From the NCBI RefSeq assembly GCF_030463565.1, contig NC_134649.1, forward strand, positions 34,869,044 to 34,933,043: a DNA stretch of 64,000 nucleotides, given 5' to 3'. Of this stretch, positions 50,690 to 61,200 are shown in pieces. Position 1 is the stretch's first letter; each line of letters begins with the position of its first letter. Source of the stretch: Pelecanus crispus (lineage: Eukaryota; Chordata; Aves; Pelecaniformes; Pelecanidae). The notes under the pieces are model-generated. The model was given only the letters and a program-made list of their open reading frames with translations. It searched no databases and was not told the DNA's origin. Made by a program: the position numbers and the translations under genes.

Positions 50690-50905
50690 TTTTAACCTTT
50701 CTCCCTCAGAAGCGTGGATGATGGTTTTTCCCTCCAGTGGTTTTAGCATAGGCTTCCTCTGTGTGCATGAGAGTGCTCCTGGTAAGAAAGCCCCGAGAGG
50801 CTGCATGTTGGTCCATCCACTCCTCGAGGGGTGTTGCACATGGCCTGGGAAGAGTGTTTGGAGAGCTGCCAGGAGCCAGCCAAGAGGTCACCAGGCCCCT
50901 CTGTT
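50690..50905. repeat. Duplicated segment, copy 2
   Basis: Counterpart of 45105-45310, beginning 45 bp after the solo LTR that ends at 50645. Similarity ends abruptly after ccaagaggtcaccaggcccc. Frame-changing indels relative to copy 1 argue that it is not a conserved coding exon. It could be an unlabelled dispersed repeat or a local duplication. Confidence 0.8.
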
Positions 50906-52115
50906 GCTCACAAAATTGGTGCTGTGGATCGCAGGGACATGGGAGAGCACACAGGGGCATTAGCCCTTGCGTGCCTTGCCCTTACATGCCACCTTGGGCT
51001 TCACCCACAGGCAAGGGACCCTGGCTTAGACCAGCCTTTGGTTCAATGCAAGCCTCCTGTTGAGAGAACAGCGGGACTGGAGTCTCCCCCCCGCCACCCC
51101 CCCCCCCATTTGTCATGGACTCGTTGATAGCATTCAGGTGACCTAACTTTAGACACCTGAGCTACTTAGCTGAGGTGCCTGCACAAACATTGGTAGGCTT
51201 TTACTATAAGGCTGTGGGCTCCCCCTAAGACAGATAAATAAAATAATCATAAGGTTTGCACCATAGGTGGGCTGCAGTGGGCGCAAAGGAGGGATGAAGC
51301 AACCATGCTTCATGGTTGGTAGGTATCTGCCTTGTAGATGTCTAATGTCAAATTACATGAATCTGGGCATTGAATAATCATCTCTTGGCTTCTGTTTCTC
51401 TAGGAATTAAAAAGGAAATGCAAATGAAAGGAAATGAATGCATGCATACAGAGCAAGCTCTCTTCAAGGCGCAAACACCCCAATAGCCTCTATTGCTTCA
51501 CTGGGCACATAGAACTGCACTTCTCTAGTTATGGGGTGTCCCTGAGACTACAGGTGCCAAATCAGACCTCTGAAGTGTTTGCCCAGTTGAAAGTAGGAGG
51601 AGAGCGTTACCAAAACCACTGGCTTGTCAGTGGCAAGCCTCAAGATCCAGGCTCACCCGATGCACGGCAAGGCAGCTGGCTGGTGCCTTGCTGCCTGGCA
51701 GTGCATTGGAGCATGGTTCAGGTTTCCTTAGCTCCCATCTTTTATTTGCTAAAGTGCAGCTAAAAGAGCTACTACTGTAACTATGAAAAGTTGTTTGTTT
51801 TTTTTTTTTTAATATATTCCATGCCAGCTCCTGCCAGACATTTCATGCCAACCCAGAAGTGCTGCATCAGTACCAGCTCTGTATTTAGTGATGACTGCAG
51901 GAACTGCATTGCAAGAGCTCAGCTCTCCTCCTCTACTCAACCTACATTAGTACCACCCATCCCTCAGCTAGGAGAAACTCTTAAGGAGTGGCTCACTGTG
52001 TCTCGGTGCCCATGTCTATGTGGGAATAAGGATTAGTGCTGTGCATGCCTTTGAACAATGTTTAATTAGTCCACTGTTGGGGAAAACAAAGAGATTAAGT
52101 AGTCCATGACTCTGC

Positions 52116-52162
52116 TTTGCTACAGCAGTTACTCCTTTGCTAAAGCAGTTACTCCTTTGCTG
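52116..52162 (+). repeat. 20-bp tandem repeat, 2.3 copies
   Basis: tttgctacagcagttactcc is followed directly by tttgctaaagcagttactcc and tttgctg. Confidence 0.9.
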
Positions 52163-54782
52163 TACAATCATGCACAAATACTACCATGTCTCCTGATCTA
52201 GAACCCCAACTAAACCCCAAGCCCCCAAAACACAGGCCATTTTTGTTTTAGAGACTGGTCAGGGAAAGCAATAGCTCATATGCAAGTGCCAGACCCAGGT
52301 CCACTCTCCCTCCTTTCTAAACCAGACCGGGTTTGCATTTCAGACAAATGCTTCAAGTATAAGAGAAGCAGAAACTCAAACTTAATAGCAACTGCCTTAG
52401 TCAGCTGGGGTTTGCGACCTGGAGGACTGTGCATCTGGAGGTGCTGTGACATTCAGGTTAGCGCTGCCACCTTCGCGTCTCTGGCCTTTAAGAGAGACTA
52501 CTATTTAAGCTGCTCTGTTTCTGTGCTGAGAAACTCAGTACATTTCCCCAAGAAGTCTGAGCTGTGAAACGACATTTTTGCTTTGCAGGTCAGTAGCCTG
52601 AACTGTCCTTCACTTCTGCTTTATTCCCACCGTGTACAGAAAGCCAGAAAAGCCAGAGCTTCTCATTTTATTGCACAGCAGCAAAAGAGCCTGTCGTGGC
52701 TGGGAAGGGCTTGCTCCGGCAGGCTGCAGCCGCAGCCCCTGCGGCAAGCTGGGACACCCTGTGTCTGAAAAGGCCTACGGAGCTGAGCATCAGCAGAACC
52801 AAGTAAAACTAAAAAACACCCCTGGAGAGGAATATGGAGGGCGGGGTGCGAGCAAGGTTGCTGGCAAGGGCCTCCTGCACCCTGTCCCCATGGCCAGGCA
52901 CAAGGCCACGCGATGCCAGCCTTTCTGCACGAATGCTTCCGTGCACACTGAAGGACCTTCAGGGAGTTCAGCAGTGCTGACGGGCTGGTGGATTTTTCCC
53001 TAACTTCTAACCCCACAAGAGGGTGGACGTTGAAATGTTGATCACTTGTAGCGGGAAAAAAGGAATACCTTCTGGGGATCTGCAGACACTCAGGGCATTT
53101 GGCCTTTGCCAAACTGGGAGCTGCATTTGTGAGAGCAGCCACAGCCACCTTCTGAGCAGCACAAAATACTGAAGGTCAGGTCCGTACGCCTGTGACACAC
53201 CTACACAATGCACACTGTGCCGTAACAAAGCTGCTGGTGGCTCAATAGCTGCTTCACACAGTTCCGGACCTGCTGTAGCAAAATCTGGTGCTCATTTGTT
53301 TCAAGGTCTGTATGCACTCGGCTTGCCAGCAAAGGCACAGGACAGCTGCTTAATGTCTTAACACCCGGCCAAAAAAATGAAAAATTGTGAGACTCAAGAA
53401 TCTACCCAGTAGCCTGCTATTAGCAATATTATCATTGGTACTAAGAAGAAACAAAGAAGAACATTTCTCTGGCATCTGTCAATAGGGTCTGCACCATGCA
53501 CTAATTTCATCTTATGCATCTTCAGCCTCTATCGTCACTGTCTTGGCAGTGATTAGAAACCTGAGATTTTTAATGTAAATAATGACATTTTACTATAAGA
53601 ATATAGCTATAGCACCCTGATCCACTTTCTACACACATCATATTAGAAAGCTTCTAATGAATTTGAAGAAAATACAATTTTGACTAGTAGTAAAAGTTTA
53701 AGTAAACAATAAGAAAAAACAGGCATACAGGTGAGCATAGTGTTCTGCTTGGTTCTTGATGGGGTTTAGGAGAGTTGCTAAAAGATGCGTATAGACAAGA
53801 AACTCCTGTTTCTAGGTAAAAATTAAATAAAATTAGGCCTCGTTCTTAAATTTAACAGGCTTTAGCAAAAATTTTACTGCATTAGTTTGAAATATTAATA
53901 TAATGAATTAGTTATTACGGCAAGTAATTCCACAGAACGGTACAGAATGAGAAAAAAGGTCTCAGTAAGGTACAAGGTGATCCACTCTCCCATACGATTC
54001 CGCAAAAACTTTCATGGCTAAACCTCAGACTTCCTCTCAGCTCAGCCAAAGGAAATGGCTGCTTTCTCATACTCTCCCAGCACAAGAAGGTGTTATTAGC
54101 TCAGAGATAGTCTGGAGGGTTAGAGGAATGGGTTGTACTTATTACTTCTTGCTTTTCTCTTCTCTCTCTCTCTGGTGTTCAGAGTTTAAAAACAGAAAGG
54201 TATCTGTAAACTAGCTGTAGCCTGCAAAATGCAACTGGCATTGAAGCATAATCCTCACTTACTGGTACTTCACGGTCTCACAACAATTGTTTAAGCAGAC
54301 TTTATTTAAAGAAAAGAAGTAGGAAGTAAGTAAATGCACAGAAGGGACTAATTTAACCAACCCTTTGGATAAAAGTCAGGGTAGGGCAAGAGGTGTCATG
54401 GGCGTGTTTTAATCTGACAGAAATGTGATGACTAAATGGGTAATGACTACCCTGAATATGTACCATCACTGGGCCCCTCCTGCACTCACGTAGGAGTATT
54501 TCTACATTTCTCATGCAGCCTGCCTCTGTGACAAATCTGCGCACACACGCTGTACCCAATTAGTGTCAAGCTTAAGAGCTCCTCAGCATGTGTCTCATGC
54601 CTCTAAGTCCCTCCTGGAACCAATTTTTCCCAGCAGACTAAATCACTCTTTCCCAAAGAGTAAATCGACATTCTTCTAATTCTCTCAGAGGACAGTTCCC
54701 AAATAAGGGCAAAATAAACACATGTAATACATGATAAAGCATTCTAATTAATTAGATAATATTCTCCCAGCAGAAGTAGATG

Positions 54783-55231
54783 TGCTGGAAATAAAGCTCC
54801 CGAAACCAAAAATGGTTTTGAAAGGAGATGCTGCTTTATTCTGCGCAGGGTGCAAGGTGGAAGAATTCCACAAATCAAGCACACCAAGTTCAGATTCTAT
54901 TCCCTTATTTATACATTGACTATACAATCTCCGCACCTTTCTAATACATAATCATTAACCTGTCTTCATGTGCTCATCTTCATTGGTTAACAGTTTACTC
55001 ACATAGTCTTTAAAACTATAGTGTCTTTTTAATTCACTGCGCTTGCACAGGAAGAGTGTGTGGGGGGGTACTTGCTTCAGTCCTTAATCGGGTCGGTGGT
55101 CGCGATCTCCCCCTGCCCGAATTACCTCTTACCCAGTTTCTCCTACTTTGTGCATGCCCATTTGTTTTACCATCCCCTTATCTTTGAAAGCCAGCAACCA
55201 GCCACTTAGCCATCCTCCCTTCTCCCTTACA
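54783..55231 (-). mobile_element. LTR-like element, family uncertain
   Basis: On the minus strand the element reads TGTAAGGGAGAAGGGAGG, a U3-like stretch, TATAAATA (plus 54906-54913), then AATAAAG (plus 54834-54840), and ends near TTTATTTCCAGCA. The order U3, TATA, polyadenylation signal, short U5 and TG/CA ends is LTR-like. I could not find matching target duplications, so the ends may be off by a few bases or eroded. Confidence 0.65.
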
Positions 55232-58200
55232 TTTTGTCAGTGTAGCAAAATATGCATTACTTCACTACTACTCAAGGACTATATTTCATTAGTATAACAA
55301 GATCTACTACTTAAAGGCAACAGATGCAGACTATCATCTGTGTTAAATGTTAAACATTACATGTATATCAGGGTAGGTGAGACAAGGCACTTGAATAAGC
55401 ACTTGTGGAAAACTAGTGAAACAGCCTGCTTAAAAAACCCCCAAACAACCCTAAACAAAAAAAAAAAAAAAAAAAAAGGAAAAGAAAAAAAATCAATGCA
55501 TACCTACTACAGGAAGTATAAATTACTTTATCTGTGTCCCAGTCTCTCCAGAATCATCAGTACCTGAAGAGGAGAAGAAAGCAGAGGGAGGCTACGCACC
55601 TGCTCTGCCCACCCCCTCCTCAGGCAGCAACTGCACCAGGGTGAAACCCATCTGACAAATGACTAAACATGAGCACACCTTGTATAATCAATAGACACAC
55701 TGTGCTATTGGAATGCCCCTAGTAGTCTCCTATGTCACCAGTTATTGCTCTTCACACGTGTTTTCGATTGCACAAACGTCATGCTTGGACAGAGGCAATG
55801 CTTGCTCAGAAAAAGGAACTCCTACACTAGGATGTAACACAAATCCCATTGAAGCCAAACCCAGAACTGTATTTTAGTCCAGCAACTGAAAGGTTGGGTT
55901 GCCTCTGGGAGGGTCTACAAGGAGCTCAGGAGGCCATGGGAGCTGGGGTGCTTCCTTAGGTGAGAATACTAGGGGCCAAAGGCAAGAGACCAGCCTAAGG
56001 CTTAACTAATTAATTATCTACCCAGGGGCAACTGTAGTGGGAAACACCAAGGTGAAAATGCCTGTTTCAGCGCAGCTGGTGTATGTTAGGTGCTGAGCCT
56101 CTGGGCTGGGCTTCTTTTTTCTGCTCTCGTGCACAGGAGAGGTCCCCCCCATCTTCCCCACTCTCTTGTTGCCTTCTGGCAAAGGCTGGCTGGGTCAGAA
56201 ACCATCGTCTGCTAGTGAAGGAGCAGCTCCCCCAAACAGAAAACAGCTCTGGGGTGGCTTCAATTTAATGTGCTGAAGAAGTTACGTGCATCAGAGGTGG
56301 ACAAGAAGGGCTCAGAGGAGAGCACCAATGGGCGTACTGCAGGTGTAGGACAACCAAAAAGGGCAGTGAGGATTACGAGGAAACTGTATCTCTTCCTCCT
56401 GCCAAAAAAAAGAGCATTAAACCCATAATCAAAGTAAATCGTTACTCTGAGTGACTGAGAGCGGGTAACTCTTGGCCTACACAGCGCAAGAGAGCCAGAC
56501 CACACGGGTGCTGCGCAGCCAGGCAGTGAGGATTCAAAATTGGTCTCTAGCATGTGGGAAATCGCCCGTGGACAACTCAAGGATCTGAAAGACCTTTGTT
56601 TTTCAGGACTGTCCACCCTGATCTCTGATATTTGCTGTTATCAGAACTCAAGAGGCCATTAATAAGCATTACTAGTAGCAAAACAGATTGCAGTGAACCG
56701 TCAAAGAGAACCCCCGCTGTTTACCACCATTCCCTCAGGCTAATTAGAGACTGGAGGCTGGATCCAGCTTGGGCTGCTCCCTGTGGCTTTCTAAGAGCAA
56801 GCAGATAATGCACCCGGAATGACACTTAACCGTATAACAAACGGAGGATTTGCACCCACTCACTTATTATATGCCTTGCTGGAAAAGCACACCTAATTTG
56901 ATAAAAATCTAACTTCCAGCTACGAAATCCAGAGAACTTTTGTACCTGGAAAAAGGTTCAGGTAGAAATCTATCGCAGGGTGCATGACGTGACCTGAGAG
57001 CCCCCTGCTCATAGTGAAAGCCAATGCTAGGCTGGGGAGGTTTGCTTGGGACATATAAAGATTTTCTTTGCCAAAACTAACTTAGGTATTGGGATTCCTG
57101 TCTGATACTAAGCAGATAAGCTTAGAACTAAGCATGCCCGAGGGCTGAGGACTGGCCCAAGCAGGGTGGACTGCCTGGATGTAAATGGCCAGCACTGCTC
57201 CTCACAACCTGGCTGGCCCCTGGCAATCAGTACAGGCTGCTCCACCTCATTCGTATCCCAAGCACCTGCAAGCACAGCAGGAGATCGTGCTGTTTTCAGG
57301 CTTATCACCTGGTCAGGGTGGTGTAAAGTCCTTTTCCCCAGCGGGGTAGCCGTGCCTGTTACCTACACAGGAGCCCTCAGAGACTTCATGTGCAGAGCAA
57401 AGAGCAGAGGAAGATTTTGAACATGGCTTAGCCTGTCATGCCTCGGTGAGCACATCTGTAACCCAGCGGTGGCTCTGCCTTTGCGTTTTCAGCACCCTCT
57501 CTGGGTGCTGGAGACAGGCATGAGGGACGGTGTCCCTCCCCTGTCAGCGGCCTGGCGACTCCATTGCAGGACACCGCAGCCCGGCGGCACAGGGACGCGG
57601 GCAGCACGCCTGCCTCAGCGATTTGGTGGGGGCCCTTCCTGCACCCCCCAGCCCAGGAGGCTGGGCCTGACCCTCATGCTGGCAATGTCCCGTGTCCTGA
57701 TGAGAGCACGGTATGAAAACCACCTGTCTCCTTGCTCTCTGCATGGATATCCCCCCATGCTTCCCTCCCTGAGCCCGGGGATGCTCTGGGCAGGAGGGCA
57801 GCGTGCCTGGGCCTCCAAACCACCGTCATGGCATCCCCACTTGGCTCTATGGGAGCCCAGGGCCTTTCCCCTCAGAGAGGGATCCCTGGGCTGCCCCTCG
57901 GGTCCCAGACAGGCCAAACAAGCAGTCCTGGGCCACCAGCCCAAGCAGGGGCTGCACTGGAGCAGCCACGGGCAGGGCTGGGGGGTCCCAGCCAGTCAGG
58001 GCTGCTGATGCCCACGGCTCCCATCGCAGACAGGCTGGGAGGCCACCCAGCACCTGCCCCCGCGCTGCCGGGACTGGCCCTCAGCTGCCTTCCCCAGAGC
58101 TCGGGGACACGGAAAACACACAGCTCCTCCCGCCATGCCCGGAGCGCAACCGCCGGTGGCCAGAGGACATGGCCGGAGGATGCCGGGGAGCCGCTGCTGC

Positions 58201-58269
58201 TCTCGCTGTGAGTCAGGGCAGGACACGTGAGGCCCCAGCGCCGGCCCCGACGCCTGCCCGCCCGCCCGC

Positions 58270-61200
58270 ATGCCCCGCGCCGGGATCCCGACCCACCTCA
58301 CAGCCCTGCAGGTAAGTGCCGGGGAGGGGTTCGGGAGCTTCTCGTGACCGGGACCGAGGGTGTTTCGGGGTTGTGTCTTGGCTCTTGGTACACAGCTGGG
58401 TTGGCGATTTCTCCCCGAGGCATCACGACACTGTACGAGGGGTTGTGGTGCTGTGGGGGCAAGGCACAGGACTTCCCCGTAACCTCTATGTCTTCCTGAC
58501 TGGACTTCTATGATTCCCCCCCCGCTCTAAAATCCTTGTGGCAACCCCCCCATTTTATGTGTAGAGGAAGATTTGTTTGCCTTGACTTTACTCAGACTAG
58601 AAACATGAGCTCTTTTGGCTTCTGATGAGCTCATTTTCTTCCCTTCAGAAGCTTTCCAACGCCCGCAGAAAGGAGCACACGGCATATACGGAGAAATACA
58701 ACCCAGGTAATTTCAAATGGTGTATGTAAATGCGTACGGGAGCACTGCCATTATTTTACCAGCGCGGCTGGAAAACAGGCAGCAAACCACCCCAGGTTTG
58801 TGGGTGTAGGGCTGGCAGCAGCGCAACCAGCGTGCCTGGGCTTGCTGTGGAGCCGGGAGAGGAAGGAAGCGCTGGTGCTGTGGCAAGGGTCGGACAGGCT
58901 GTGCCTGCTCCCGGCTCACCCCCACGGGGACGGTCACACCGAGCCTGGGGAGCTGCCCTCCCCACGGTGACACGCACTCGCTGGGTCTCTCCACCTGCCT
59001 GTGTTCAAGGAAGCGGTAAAAAGTGAAAAGTCTTTGAGTTTTGCTACTTCTCTGTCGCATTTCAACTATATTTGACAACAGGAAGGCAAGCACACAAATA
59101 GCAGAATTATCTCACTGGTGGCATTGCCTGAGGGGACTAGAGTAGGAATGGTTTCAAACTGAGCCTGCGTGGATCAGTTTTTGTTGTCTCGCTGGAAGAA
59201 ACTACCAGCTTTCACCACGGTCACAGCCCTCCAGGACATCTTCCTGTGGAACCAGCCACTAGGACCAACCTAACACTTGCAGGTGTGCTTTATTGAGTTT
59301 ATTTGGTTTGGTTTGAGAGAAAGGCAGGGAGGGACTTAATGTTTATGTTTAAAATAAAGTTGAGCAAGACTTGGTGTCAGCATATAACTTAAAATGAAAG
59401 GTAAAAGTAGTTTCAAAGGGAAAAGGTTTCAGATTGCCTGATTTTTATCTTGAAGTCAAAACAACCTTATTGTACTTAATTACATTTTTTGCTATCCCAT
59501 TGAACAATTTGACTTAGATATATTTCAGCAGCTAAGCAAAAAGTAGTGTATGGCAGTTCTTAGCCTCACTTTCCAAACAACTAGAAGTCTGACTCTACAC
59601 ACAAATTTTATTTTAACATGTTAAGAAGACCTCACTGCAATTAAGTTCTGATTTACCGTGGGGAAAGCAAGATGAGGTCTGTTGTTCATGTCATTTCCCA
59701 ATGAGGTCATGGCCAGGCTGAAATGCCAGTGTATCATCATCCTTCTGTCATTATGAGGTGTAATCAACTAAATCACTTTTAAAGCATACAATAATTAAAT
59801 GCATATACTTATCCTTTGTTTAGATCTGATTTTCTTTCCAAAAGAGCCACAGGGGAATTAATTGTCCATAGTCTACTTCCTTAGTTACATAAAGCTTGGT
59901 GACTGGGCTTAGCTGTGCTGGAGGCACAGAAAGGGAGGTGGGAGCAGACGCTGGCTGCTTCTGGATCCTCTTGTGGCATCCAGGTCTTTATCAGAGCGGG
60001 ATGCGTAAGTGCACTTGGCAAATACGTTTCTGTTGCTGTTACAGCTGAGCAGGCCCGTCATTTGGACCAGCAAATGGACAGTGTTAAGGTAAATCAGTCT
60101 GATGGCAAATGAGGTTGACAGAGTCTCCTCTGCCTTCACTGTTGTATCTGCTCTTCCTTTGCGCATGGTGGGATGGATCTGCCAGTGCCTACCTGCTCGC
60201 TGTGTCTTTGGGATGACGCAAAGCTGGCATAAGGCAGCTGCTGTGACAGGTTCGTGTCACAGGAAGAGCAATGTGCCTTAAATGTGCCAATGAAAGCGGC
60301 CTTCACTAGGTATTAGGAGCTCCAAAGACAAACCTCCTGAATTTCACTCAACAGTAACATTTGTGGATATTTATAAGTATTTTTATGAAATGGAATTCAT
60401 CTGTCAGAAAAGAAATGTTTATATTTAAAGTAATGTTCTTGCTTTAGGCCTGGTATTTCAACTGTGCAGTCCACAAAGAGGCCTAAAGGATTTAACTTAC
60501 AAAAGCAAACACTGTTGCAAGGCTTAAGCTGAGTAAATAGGAAGGCACGAAAGATACTGAAAAAGGCTGAGAACCGTAGCTGGAGATGCATAACTGCACA
60601 GAAATTACATTCTTTATTGTGCGGCTGAGAACGAGTTTATCCAGGGCGTGGTATGCTGGGTTCCTGTATTTCATCATCAGCTGTTGCTTACCCGGGCAGA
60701 GAGGGCAGATGCGTTTCCTGCATTCCCTGTCGGGTGCTCAGAGTCTCACGTTGCCAGTGACTGTCACACAGCGCTGCTGCCACAGCTACAGCAGTGAAGG
60801 CTGGAAGTCGGGCAAGGTTTATGGGAGAGGTAAAAACTTTTGTTAGACTAATTAATAGAGTTCAAAGCTTGTTTGTCCAAAAGCTTGCCAGTTTCCAGGT
60901 ATATCAGGTGGTTAAATAAAAGGTATTATCTGCCATTGTAGATGTCTTGCATAGACTCATCATGGGTAATAATTTCAAAGTGTTCTTAAAATATTATTTT
61001 TTTTTTTTCTCACAATAAACGTAGGAGGTAGGTAAGCAGCTTTCTGGGCTTGGCCTTTAAAAGTGATTAAAGAGGTTATGTAATTTTCCCAGAGCCAAAG
61101 AGCAAAACAGTGGCTAAAAAGAGTTTCAAACTAAGGACCTCATCACTTGAAGGACACTTGCAGCCTAGGAAAGGAAAAAGCCCCCAGAATCACCAACTTA

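Larger units (their letters stand above)
48730..58269. other. Intergenic interval between the two unrecognised genes
   Basis: Contents are a solo LTR (49550-50645), a duplicated segment (50690-50905), a small tandem repeat (52116-52162), a third LTR-like element (54783-55231) and an A-rich run (about 55459-55490). The remainder has only chance ORFs. The last kilobase is GC-rich and probably carries the promoter of the next gene, including a CACGTG E-box at 58224-58229. Confidence 0.6.

Noticed and set aside
57469-58008. 179-codon plus-strand frame upstream of the CARD-like gene
   Set aside because: Several frames are open here on both strands because of GC richness. A stop separates it from the ATG at 58270.
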